From the NCBI GenBank assembly GCA_050250575.1, contig JBFWOJ010000004.1, positions 62,001 through 126,000 of the forward strand: a stretch of DNA of 64,000 nucleotides, written 5' to 3'. Within the stretch, counting starts at the first letter, position 1. Each line of letters begins with the position of its first letter. The DNA comes from SHVO01 sp050250575. Lineage in GTDB: Bacteria; Pseudomonadota; Alphaproteobacteria; Rhodospirillales; Rhodospirillaceae. Below the pieces are notes generated by a model, which saw only the letters and a list, made by a program, of their open reading frames with translations, was not told the origin of the DNA and made no database searches. A program made the translations under genes and the position numbers. Below are positions 30,393 through 38,767 of this stretch, one piece after another.

Positions 30393-30593
30393 ATGTACGC
30401 GCTTTTCCTCGAGCAACAGGATGGTCATCTCGAATGGTTCTGCGCAGCGCCCGATGAAGAGCGTGCGCGCGTCGTCGCGCGCTTCTCGTCCAAGTATGGT
30501 TCCAGTCCCGTGGTCGTGATGAAACAGTCGCAGGGTGGCCACACAAGCATCGCCGCGTTTCGCGACGGTCAGCCGGTGCCGCTCAAGCACTGA
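30393..30593 (+). CDS. small protein of unknown function
   Basis: 66 residues (MYALFLEQQDGHLEWFCAAPDEERARVVARFSSKYGSS...). Well-mixed composition with a beta-alpha-beta look, and no signal peptide. It stands alone, and no family is recognised. Confidence 0.45.
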   Translation: MYALFLEQQDGHLEWFCAAPDEERARVVARFSSKYGSSPVVVMKQSQGGHTSIAAFRDGQPVPLKH

Positions 30594-30728
30594 ACGAGCC
30601 CGGGCGCTCGCCGCACCGCCTCGGTTTCGCCTGATTTTGCTGGGTTTTTAAGCTGTCGCCGTGGAACTTCGCGGTCGGGCGTCCGTTGAATGTGCACGTG
30701 CTGCTCTCGTTTTGTTTTGGTAAGTGTC

Positions 30729-31085
30729 ATGTTCCGCGTCGTTTGCTTCGTCTCCTGTGCTTTTTCGTTTCTCGTGTCCACTTCGGCCGGCGCCCAATCA
30801 ACTTTGTCGATGGCCGGCGACAGCGATGACCTTGCGCCCGCCCCGTCCGCACCGTTGTCCATTACCCAGCGCTATGTCGCCAACGCTGCACCGTCTGCAC
30901 GCGAGCTCAGCCTGCTGATCGATGAGACACAGCCGATGACTCAGATCGCGCCGTCGGCGCCCCAGCCGCGCATCGTCATGACCTCACCCGTGCCGGCTTC
31001 GTCGGCGCGCATGGCGGTGAACGATCTCGGCATTGGCCGCCGCACCATTGTTGTTTCGAATGTCAGAGGTCTTTCAGATGAATAA
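30729..31085 (+). CDS. small exported protein of unknown function
   Basis: 118 residues starting at MFRVVCFVSCAFSFLVS, a signal peptide with a likely cleavage after SAGA. The mature part is Ser/Ala/Pro-rich without recognised domain. An upstream in-frame ATG (30690) would add 13 residues (MCTCCSRFVLVSV); I prefer 30729. Its end overlaps the CsbD-like gene by 8 bp, so the two are probably translated together. Confidence 0.5.
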   Translation: MFRVVCFVSCAFSFLVSTSAGAQSTLSMAGDSDDLAPAPSAPLSITQRYVANAAPSARELSLLIDETQPMTQIAPSAPQPRIVMTSPVPASSARMAVNDLGIGRRTIVVSNVRGLSDE

Positions 31086-31278
31086 GAACCGAGTTGTCGG
31101 CGCCGCAAAGACCGTTGCCGGCCGGGCCCAGGAGAAAGCCGGCAAGGCCGTCGGCGATCGAAAGATGATTCTCGACGGCAAGTCCAAGAAAACCGCCGGC
31201 AAAATCCAGAATACGGTCGGCGGACTGCAGTCAGCTGCCAAACAGGCCGACCGCGACAGCCGCCGCCCGCGGGGCTAA
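31078..31278 (+). CDS. CsbD-family stress protein
   Basis: 66 residues, MNKNRVVGAAKTVAGRAQEKAGKAVGDRKMILDGK...; the GxxKxxxGxxxEKxGKxxGD pattern is CsbD. The family is small, highly charged, and induced by general stress in bacteria, role unknown. The start is inside the previous gene. Confidence 0.85.
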   Translation: MNKNRVVGAAKTVAGRAQEKAGKAVGDRKMILDGKSKKTAGKIQNTVGGLQSAAKQADRDSRRPRG

Positions 31279-31305
31279 TCACCGGGATACCCTACTTGAC
31301 GACGC

Positions 31306-31330
31306 GCATGGCGAGATTATCTCGCCATGC
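31306..31330. terminator. hairpin after the CsbD gene
   Basis: Perfect arms GCATGGCGAGAT and ATCTCGCCATGC around a single T (31306-31330), 27 bp after the CsbD-like stop. No T-run follows, so termination by this hairpin is plausible but unproven. Confidence 0.45.
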
Positions 31331-31412
31331 GGTCAGACGTTCCCTGTCGTGGGTGCCGCGTGCACTCGGGCGCCGGGCGTCCGGGCATGACGTTAGTGAG
31401 GGAGAACCAGTG

Positions 31413-31904
31413 ATGCTGAAGCAAGTTGTCGCCGCCTGCGGTATCGGCGCAGTCTTGATCTCGCCGGCCTTGGCGGCTGCGCCCGCCTGCGATCCGCAAC
31501 GCGATCCGATCCCGGCGACCCGCTATGAAATGCGGGGCGCTGAAGTGCTCGATAAAGAAACCGGTTTGACGTGGCAGCGCTGCAGCCTTGGGCAAACCTG
31601 GCAAGATGGTCAGGGCTGCACGGGGACGGTGCGGGAGTTCAATTGGCGCGATGCGTCGAAACAGGGTCGCGGCGGTTGGCGGCTGCCGACGCGCGAGGAA
31701 CTCGAGACGCTGGTTTCCAAAGCCTGCAACCCATCGATCAACCCTGAGGCTTTCCCCAATCTCGATCCGGTGAAGCTCTGGTATTGGAGTTCCACCCAAA
31801 CCGACCGCGACCTGGCCTGGCTCGTCCAATTCGGTGGCGGCGCAACCTTCAACGGCTACCAGACTTCGGGCAACGCGGTACGTTTGGTGCGCGGCGGTAA
31901 GTAA
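31413..31904 (+). CDS. exported DUF1566 protein
   Basis: 163 residues: signal peptide MLKQVVAACGIGAVLISPALAAA, then the DUF1566 (Lcl C-terminal) domain with the typical DKETGLTWQRC, GGWRLPTREELETLV and YWSSTQTD...AWLVQFGGG...VRLVRGG. Four Cys could form disulfides in the periplasm. Function unknown; related domains occur in surface adhesins. A GTG three bases earlier is an equal start candidate; GGGAG precedes both. Confidence 0.85.
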   Translation: MLKQVVAACGIGAVLISPALAAAPACDPQRDPIPATRYEMRGAEVLDKETGLTWQRCSLGQTWQDGQGCTGTVREFNWRDASKQGRGGWRLPTREELETLVSKACNPSINPEAFPNLDPVKLWYWSSTQTDRDLAWLVQFGGGATFNGYQTSGNAVRLVRGGK

Positions 31905-32036
31905 CTCCGCCGAACCGCTCGCGGGGCAGATGCGATCGCGTCTGCCCTGCTTCCCCAAATAGCCTTGCGAACCATTCTTAATTGCAATACACCGGTTCAG
32001 ATGGGTGTTGTGGTGTGGACTGGCTGCGAGGACGGC

Positions 32037-34001
32037 ATGCGGGCGCGAGGCTTCTTTTTCCGTCGATTTTTAATGGCGGTCGTCTTGGCGACCGCCGCTG
32101 CGCTCGCGCTTCCTGCCATAGCCCAAACGAGCGCGCCGGTTGGCGATCCGACAGCCGATGTGCGTCAGATCTGGCAGCTCGTCGACTATATCGCGGTCGA
32201 TTACGTCGAAGCGGTGGAGAACGGCGCCGTCAAGAACGAGGGCGAATACGCTGAAATGACGGAGTTCGCCGCCCTCGCACATAAGCGCATCGGCGCCTTG
32301 CCGGCGCGGGAAGGACAGGCCGCGCTCGTCGCCGAAGCTGAAGCCTTAAAGACTGCCATTGCCGGGATGGCCTCACCGGCGGATGTCGCGAATCTCGCCA
32401 ATGCCCTGAGTGCGGCGATCGTGACGATCTACCCCATCCCGGTGGCGCCGGCAAAAGCCCCGGATCTTGCGCCCGCCGCGGCGCTGTACCGTGAGCATTG
32501 CGGCGCCTGCCACGGCATGGAGGGCCGGGGCGACGGCGAAACGGGTGTGCATCTCGACCCACCGCCGATCGACTTCACCGATCACGCGCGCGCCAAGGTA
32601 CGCAGCGCCTACGCGCTGTATGAAGTCATTACCCAGGGTGTCGCCGACACGGGCATGGCCTCGTTCGACACCTTGCCCGAGGATCAGCGCTGGGCGCTCG
32701 CTTTCTACGTCGGCAACATGTCCGCGACGCCCGAACTCCGCGCCGAGGGCGAGAAACTCTGGAACGACAATGCGGCGGCACGCGCGGCGGTGCCTGATCT
32801 CGCGACCCTGACGGCGATCACCGAAGAGAAGCTTGCGGCCGTGGTCGGCGCCGACCAGGCGCGGGCCCTTAACGCATTTCTGCGCAACGATCCTGCCCGC
32901 GCCGATCGGCCGGCCGCGGGCGGCCTCACCGTTGCACGCACACGCCTCGCAGAAAGCGTCAAGGCCTACGAAGCCGGTGACGCCGGCGCCGCCGGGGCGC
33001 TGGCGTTATCGTCGTATCTCGACGGGTTCGAGCCGGTGGAAGCGCTTCTCCGCACGCGCGACTCTGATCTTCTCGCCCGCGTCGAGACGGCCATGGGCCA
33101 ATACCGCACGCGCATAGCCGCTGAAGCGCCGGCGGCCGAGGTCGCCGCGCAGGCCGCCGTTCTGCGCGGTCTGTTCGATGCGACCGACGCGGCGCTCGCG
33201 CCGTCCGCGGACGACAGCACAACTGCCTTCATCGCTGCGTTCACCATCTTGGTGCGCGAGGGCGTCGAGGCTTTACTCGTGGTCGTCGCGATGATCGGCT
33301 TTCTCAGCAAAGTCGAGCGGCGCGACGTTCTGCCCTATGTGCACGGCGGCTGGGCGGCCGCGCTCGCGGCCGGTCTCGTCACGTGGGGGCTCGCGGCTTA
33401 TGCGTTCGACATCGATGGCGCGAGCCGCGAGTTGACCGAAGGCTTTGCCGCCCTCTTTGCTGCGGTCATTCTTCTCGCCGTCGGCATCTGGATGCATCAG
33501 AAGAGTTTGGCCGGCCGCTGGCAGGCCTACCTCAAGGAGCGCATCTCCTCGGCGCTCAGCAAACGCTCGGCTTGGTTCCTGTTCGGTCTCGCCTTCGTGG
33601 CGGTATATCGTGAAGTGTTCGAGACGATCCTTTTCTACATCGCGCTGTGGGCGCGCGGAAACGTCGGTGAGATTGTTGGCGGTTTTATCGCCGGTGTCGC
33701 GGCATTGGTGGTCATTACCGTCGTCATGCTGCGCACCAGCAAGCGCCTGCCGATTTCGCAATTCTTTGCCGCCAGCTCGGCGCTGGTGGCGATCCTCGCC
33801 GTCGTCCTCGCCGGCAAGGGCGTCGCCGCGCTTCAGGAAGGCGGCCACTTGCCGCCGAGCGTAGTGGATTTCCCACGCATCGAGATGCTCGGAATCTACC
33901 CGTCGCTTTATTCGCTGATGGCGCAGCTGGCTGTGATTGTCGTGATTGTCCTCGGGTATTTCTACAACACCCGCAGCGCCGCGCCGGCCAAGGCGGCGTG
34001 A
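32037..34001 (+). CDS. cytochrome c-fused FTR1-type iron permease
   Basis: A 654-residue membrane protein (start MRARGFFFRRFLMAV, signal or first membrane segment). Residues about 140-225 hold a c-type haem site CGACHG with Met candidates downstream (GVADTGMASF). The C-terminal part has seven membrane helices and the two REXXE iron-translocation motifs: LVREGVEALL and VYREVFETIL. FTR1 permeases move iron coupled to oxidation; the cytochrome c may take up the electron. In this genome it is a single-gene fusion, with no separate oxidase next to it. The stop codon abuts the convergent DUF1800 stop (TGATCA). Confidence 0.9.
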   Translation: MRARGFFFRRFLMAVVLATAAALALPAIAQTSAPVGDPTADVRQIWQLVDYIAVDYVEAVENGAVKNEGEYAEMTEFAALAHKRIGALPAREGQAALVAEAEALKTAIAGMASPADVANLANALSAAIVTIYPIPVAPAKAPDLAPAAALYREHCGACHGMEGRGDGETGVHLDPPPIDFTDHARAKVRSAYALYEVITQGVADTGMASFDTLPEDQRWALAFYVGNMSATPELRAEGEKLWNDNAAARAAVPDLATLTAITEEKLAAVVGADQARALNAFLRNDPARADRPAAGGLTVARTRLAESVKAYEAGDAGAAGALALSSYLDGFEPVEALLRTRDSDLLARVETAMGQYRTRIAAEAPAAEVAAQAAVLRGLFDATDAALAPSADDSTTAFIAAFTILVREGVEALLVVVAMIGFLSKVERRDVLPYVHGGWAAALAAGLVTWGLAAYAFDIDGASRELTEGFAALFAAVILLAVGIWMHQKSLAGRWQAYLKERISSALSKRSAWFLFGLAFVAVYREVFETILFYIALWARGNVGEIVGGFIAGVAALVVITVVMLRTSKRLPISQFFAASSALVAILAVVLAGKGVAALQEGGHLPPSVVDFPRIEMLGIYPSLYSLMAQLAVIVVIVLGYFYNTRSAAPAKAA

Positions 34002-35594
34002 TCAGCGAACCGAAAAGGCGTTCGTGGTCGCGATCAGGCTGACGAGGCGCCTATAGGCGTTTTCAATGGTTGCGGCGGAGCGCCGCGTGCGCACCATCGT
34101 CGGCGCGCCGTTGGCTCCTGCCTGATCGCCCACGAGAATGTTCATGTTGCTCTCGGAAAGCCGCCCGCTGACCATCCGGTTTACCCAATATTCCACCGTC
34201 TCGGTGGCCGACTCCCGCGCCGTCATCGGTGTTTGCGCCGCCAGACTTGTCTGGACCGAAGCCCACGCCGGCACTTGGAACAGGAGGTTCCACGTGGCGA
34301 GGTTGGCGCCGGTGGCCAGCCAGAATCCGTCGTAATCCGGCCGTCCGTCCGGGGCCGGCCAGGCAAAGAGCGCATCCGTCAAACGGTCGAGCGCGGTGAG
34401 GTAGGTCGTACTCGCCGTCAACACCATGTCGGTCGTCCGCACCAGCGCGAGAATGCGCTCGTAGGGGCGGCGAACCTTGGTGATTTCGGGATTGAACACT
34501 TCATCTCCGTGCAGCAGGATCGCGCGCAGCACGTGCTTGATTTGGTCCGGTGCATCGCGGTTCGCGTTGAACGCGGCGACGCCCCGGTCGAACGCGCTGC
34601 TGGGAGCCCGGTCGCCGAAGATACGACGCGTTAACCTGCCGACGACATGCCGCGCGGTGGCCGAATGCGTCGCAATCGAATCCAACACGGCGCGGCCTTG
34701 CGCCATGTCGCCCACGAGGTTCGCGAGGTTGCGGCCGAGGAAGGTGCCCGCACGCGTGTTGTGCTGGCGGGAATTGTAAATGAATTCGCCTGAATTCGGG
34801 TATCGGACCGCGCCCGGCCCCTGTTGTCCGTACTGGATCGTCCAACCCGACAGGGCGCGAGAGGCCTGGAGAACGTCTTGGTCGGTGAAACCCACGGGCA
34901 CACCGGTCGCCGACATCGGCACGGACCCTGTGTCTCCAACGCCGTAATAAGCTTCGCCGCCGAGCGTATGAAGCTCGATGATCTCACGCGCATAGTTTTC
35001 ATTCGGTGTGCTCGACGTCGAGAGATAGTTGTCGAGGTAGATCAGCATGGAACCCGACGTCGCGGTGGCTTCGAGCAGGGTTCGGAAATTTCCGAACACG
35101 TTGTCGCGGATGACCTTGTCGAAGGCAGGAAGAAGCACCGTCGCGCCTTCGGCCTCATTCTTGCTGATGTTGAAATGGTTGTGCCAGAAGTCGACCATAA
35201 ATTCGCGTAGCTGATAACGGCTGTGCGCGTTGCGGATCCAGGTCGCGGCCGCAAGCTCCTGGCGTACCCGGGTGCGCTCCGAGGGGGAAAGCGACGAGCC
35301 TGCGCTGGTGTGAATCCTCCACAATTCCGCGGGCGGAAGCCCGATATAGTTGAGGCCGCGCATTTCATCGAGCGCGGCCCAGGTTTCGCGCGGGCGCTCG
35401 GGGTTGGCCGCGGCGTAATTGATGCGCATCGTCTGCGCGGCGAGATGTCCGGCAAGGTCGGAATCATCGCCCGGCGGCGCGTTCAGCTGGTTCTCGACCC
35501 AGCCCCGCCAACCGTTGAAGTTGACGTTCATCTCGTCGAGGTCGCGCGCCCCGAAGGTCACACGGTTCAGCGCGATGCGATGGGGAGTAGCCAT
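34002..35594 (-). CDS. DUF1800 protein (second copy)
   Basis: 530 residues of the DUF1800 family, commonly found with DUF1501 and thought to be envelope-related. Key text: LNRVTFGARDLDEMN, LREFMVDFWHNHFNISKNE, NYLSTSSTPNENYAREIIELHTLGG, and FTDQDVLQASRALSGWT. No signal peptide is seen. It is a clear paralogue of the 36890-38500 protein (long shared blocks). Last gene of the three-gene operon. Confidence 0.9.
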   Translation of the reverse strand: MATPHRIALNRVTFGARDLDEMNVNFNGWRGWVENQLNAPPGDDSDLAGHLAAQTMRINYAAANPERPRETWAALDEMRGLNYIGLPPAELWRIHTSAGSSLSPSERTRVRQELAAATWIRNAHSRYQLREFMVDFWHNHFNISKNEAEGATVLLPAFDKVIRDNVFGNFRTLLEATATSGSMLIYLDNYLSTSSTPNENYAREIIELHTLGGEAYYGVGDTGSVPMSATGVPVGFTDQDVLQASRALSGWTIQYGQQGPGAVRYPNSGEFIYNSRQHNTRAGTFLGRNLANLVGDMAQGRAVLDSIATHSATARHVVGRLTRRIFGDRAPSSAFDRGVAAFNANRDAPDQIKHVLRAILLHGDEVFNPEITKVRRPYERILALVRTTDMVLTASTTYLTALDRLTDALFAWPAPDGRPDYDGFWLATGANLATWNLLFQVPAWASVQTSLAAQTPMTARESATETVEYWVNRMVSGRLSESNMNILVGDQAGANGAPTMVRTRRSAATIENAYRRLVSLIATTNAFSVR

Positions 35595-35652
35595 TCTGGC
35601 CTCTTAACAGATGAGCGCCGGAAAACCGGCGATACGAACTGAGAAAAACAGG

Positions 35653-36882
35653 TTAGGCGTTTACGATGCCCATCGGCGAATAAGTGATGGTCGGAAACAC
35701 CCTGCGGATGTCGGTTTCCGCGTGACGCTTGACGAGCAGCTCGGCGAGCACCTGACGATAGTCGGTCGTAATCGCCATATCGCCGCTGTCGAGCTGGGCG
35801 GCGCGAAGGCCCGGCCACACGCCATAGGTTCGTCCGCCGTTGACGCTGCCGCCCAGGATCAGCATGCCCGAAGCCGAACCGTGGTCGGTGCCTTGATTTG
35901 CATTTTCGCGGAAACGACGCCCGAACTCCGTCATGGTGACGAGGGTGATGCGGTCGCGGTAATTCGCCATATCTGTCCAGAAAGCGTTGATCGAGCGCGA
36001 GAACTCGGTCGCGCGCGCATTGAACTCGTTCACGAGATTATTGTGGTGATCCCAGCCGCCGTGATCGACGGTGACGACGTCCAGGCCCACGTTCATGCGC
36101 ACCAGTCGCCCGACGGCGCGCAAGGCGTTCGACAACGGGCCGCCGGTATAGCCCGCGCTGCCCGACGGATCCTGGAATCCGGCAAGGCCGGCCTGGACGT
36201 CGCGGATGGTGTCGAGCGTCTTCAGCGCTGCGGTCTGATACGGGGACGCGTTGCCCGAGCTGTTGAGCAGGCGGATGATATTGGCGTTGGCGGTGCCGCC
36301 GGAGACGTTGAACCCGTTCGGATCGGCGATCGCCACGGCCGCCGGTTGGCCCAGCAGCGACACGGCGTTGGTCGAGCCTGAACTGACGATGGAAAGATCG
36401 TCCGGCACACCGACGGACTGGGTGTGGCGCGTCAGCCAGCCCGAATTCTGGGCGGGATCTGCGTCGGCCGTTCCTTTCTCCATATTGTCTTGGCAAGTGA
36501 AATGGCTGCGGTCCTGGGTATAAAGACCTGTGGCGTGTACGAAGGCGAGTTTGCCTGAATCGTACAGAGTCTTGAGCTCGGGAACGGCCGGATTGAGATA
36601 AAGGTCGACCCCATTCATCGTCGCAAGCCCGATGCCGGGGGTATTGCCATCGGTGCGCACCCGGATGGACGGGCGATTGGCGATGTAATCGGCATCTCCG
36701 GCCGGGGCAATCATTTGCAGCCAGTCGCAGGCTCCGCGCTGGAACACGACGACCAGGATGTCGCGCGCCGCGCTTGGGACGCTTGGAGCGCTTTGCGCGA
36801 AAGTCGCCCGGACGCCGGGCGCGATCGCGAAACCGACACCGGCGGACAGCGCGGATAGAAGGTTGCGTCGGGAGATGCTCAT
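35653..36882 (-). CDS. DUF1501 protein with Tat signal
   Basis: 409 residues with a twin-arginine signal (SRRNLLSALSAGVGFAIAPGV) and the DUF1501 sulfatase-like fold: DILVVVFQRGACDWLQM, YTQDRSHFTCQDNMEKGT, DVVTVDHGGWDHHNN and LVTMTEFGRRFREN. The family belongs to the alkaline-phosphatase-like superfamily, and the acidic/His residues suggest a metal site, yet its reaction is unknown. It lies between two DUF1800 genes, 8 bp from the first and 58 bp from the second, so an exported complex is likely. Confidence 0.9.
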   Translation of the reverse strand: MSISRRNLLSALSAGVGFAIAPGVRATFAQSAPSVPSAARDILVVVFQRGACDWLQMIAPAGDADYIANRPSIRVRTDGNTPGIGLATMNGVDLYLNPAVPELKTLYDSGKLAFVHATGLYTQDRSHFTCQDNMEKGTADADPAQNSGWLTRHTQSVGVPDDLSIVSSGSTNAVSLLGQPAAVAIADPNGFNVSGGTANANIIRLLNSSGNASPYQTAALKTLDTIRDVQAGLAGFQDPSGSAGYTGGPLSNALRAVGRLVRMNVGLDVVTVDHGGWDHHNNLVNEFNARATEFSRSINAFWTDMANYRDRITLVTMTEFGRRFRENANQGTDHGSASGMLILGGSVNGGRTYGVWPGLRAAQLDSGDMAITTDYRQVLAELLVKRHAETDIRRVFPTITYSPMGIVNA

Positions 36883-36889
36883 AACGGAC

Positions 36890-38500
36890 CTACCTGAGGG
36901 AAAACTGTTCGGTTGTAGCGATCAACGAGACGAGACGGCGATGGGCAATCTCGACGTTGTTGGCGGTATTGCTGGTCGTGTTCCGCGCGCCGATGACGCC
37001 TGCCGCGCTGGTTTGATCCCCGACCAGTACGTTCATCACCGAGGCAGGCAGTTCGTGGCCGATCATACGTCCGACCCAGTATTCGACGACTGCCGTTGCC
37101 GTCGTCGCGCTGGCGGGCGTCTGGGCGCTCAGCGAGGTTCGGATCGAGGTCATGTTCGGGAACTGGAAGAGCAGATTCCATGTCGTCAGCGTCGCGCCGG
37201 TCGCAAGCCAATAGTCGTTCACGTCCGGGCGTCCGTCGGGCGCGCCCCAGGCGAACAGCGCGTCGTTCAGCGGGTCGAGCACTGTGGTCATGGTCGTCGC
37301 GGCGTTTACCACCATGTCGGTGGTGCGGAACAACGCGAGAAGGCGTTCGTAGGGCCGGCGAACCTTGAGCGGCAGCTGTGTGAACACGTCGTCGCCTTCG
37401 AGCAGGATGGCGCGCAGAACGTGCGCGATCTGGTCAGGCATCGCGGCGTAGCGATTCCAGGCCGAGATCGCCCGGGGCAGTACATGCGCCGAGTGGGCCT
37501 CGCCGAAAATACGTCGGCACAGCTTGGCGCAGACGAAACGCGCCGTGGCGGGATGGGCCGCGATGATGTCGAGGAACCGGCGGCCTTGAGCCTGCGGCGC
37601 CGTCAAAGGCGCCATATCGACGCCAAGGATCAACCCCGCGCGCGTGTTGTGCTGGTTGGCGTTGTAAACAAACTCGCCGGTCGCGGGCAGCGTCGTCGTG
37701 CCGACGCGCTGTCCTGTCTGAATCGTCCAGCCAGACAGGGCGCGCGACGCCTGGATCACGTCCTGATCCGTGAATCCGATCGGAATATTGAAAAAGCTGT
37801 CCCGCGGTACGATGCCGGTGTCGCCGACTCCGAAGTAAGCGTCTTCGCCCAGCGTATGGAGTTCCATGATCTCGCGGGCGTAATTTTCGTTCGGCGTGGT
37901 CGAGGTGCTGAGGTAATTGTCGAGGTACAGCAGCATCGACGGCGCGTTCGCGTTCGCTTCCAGCATCGTGCGGAAATTTCCAAACACATGCGGGCGGATC
38001 GAGACACGGTCATAGACCGGCAGTAGCGCCGTGCAGATTTCGTTCTCGTTCTTTCCGATATTGAAATGGTTGTGCCAGAAGTCCGTCATGAACTCGCGCA
38101 GCTGATAGCGGCTGTGCGCGTTGCGGATCCACGTCGCGGCCAAAAGCTCTTGGCGGATGCGCGTACGTTCCTGGTTCGCGAACTCGCGGCCCGCGCGCGT
38201 CGCGACGTTATAGAGTTCGGGAATGGTCTGGTTCAGGTAGTTGAGCGGCCGCATTTCATCGGTCGCCACCCAGGTCCCGTTCGGTTGGGTCGCCGGGTTT
38301 GGCGCGGCGTATTGAATGCGCATCGTCTGCGCGGCGAGGTGCGTCGCGAGGTCGGGATCATCTCCGGGAGGAGCGTTCAGCTGCTCGTTGACCCATGCGG
38401 TCCAGCCGAGGGAATTCGCGTATGCGACATCCGTGTCACGCGCTCCAAACGTCACGCGATTCAGCGCGGCACGCATCGGATCGGGTGTAGCCGGAAGCAT
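36890..38500 (-). CDS. DUF1800 protein (first copy)
   Basis: 536 residues, first gene of the DUF1800-DUF1501-DUF1800 operon. It shares with the downstream copy LNRVTFGARD, NAPPGDD, TWIRNAHSRYQLREFM, FWHNHFNI, NYAREIMELHTLGEDAYFGVGD and the RPYERLLALFRTTDMV block. No signal peptide is obvious, unlike the central DUF1501 protein. The family has no assigned reaction. The duplicates differ mostly in the middle and end, indicating an old duplication. Confidence 0.9.
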   Translation of the reverse strand: MLPATPDPMRAALNRVTFGARDTDVAYANSLGWTAWVNEQLNAPPGDDPDLATHLAAQTMRIQYAAPNPATQPNGTWVATDEMRPLNYLNQTIPELYNVATRAGREFANQERTRIRQELLAATWIRNAHSRYQLREFMTDFWHNHFNIGKNENEICTALLPVYDRVSIRPHVFGNFRTMLEANANAPSMLLYLDNYLSTSTTPNENYAREIMELHTLGEDAYFGVGDTGIVPRDSFFNIPIGFTDQDVIQASRALSGWTIQTGQRVGTTTLPATGEFVYNANQHNTRAGLILGVDMAPLTAPQAQGRRFLDIIAAHPATARFVCAKLCRRIFGEAHSAHVLPRAISAWNRYAAMPDQIAHVLRAILLEGDDVFTQLPLKVRRPYERLLALFRTTDMVVNAATTMTTVLDPLNDALFAWGAPDGRPDVNDYWLATGATLTTWNLLFQFPNMTSIRTSLSAQTPASATTATAVVEYWVGRMIGHELPASVMNVLVGDQTSAAGVIGARNTTSNTANNVEIAHRRLVSLIATTEQFSLR

Positions 38501-38767
38501 TCTTGCCCCTTATCGCTTCCCGCCCGGGCAGGTGCCGTTCGGGTACCCCTTACCTTATCAAAGTTGCAGGATCGCCGGGATATTCGAGTTACAATCGTTA
38601 ACGCGGGCTAAACCTATCGGAACGCTCGCAAAGCCCCGGAAATTCCCCTTCAGTTTCAACAGGGGGCGCTAAAATCGAGCCCCTCGGTCTCAAGTAAAAC
38701 GTTTCATGGGAAGGGGCCGTTGCAACTTTTTAGGTTGCGAGTCGCGCGCAGTCGCCGTCTTGGGCGG

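Noticed and set aside
30393..31085. Toxin-antitoxin pair
   Set aside because: The two small genes are not adjacent or overlapping, one carries a signal peptide, and neither resembles a known toxin or antitoxin.
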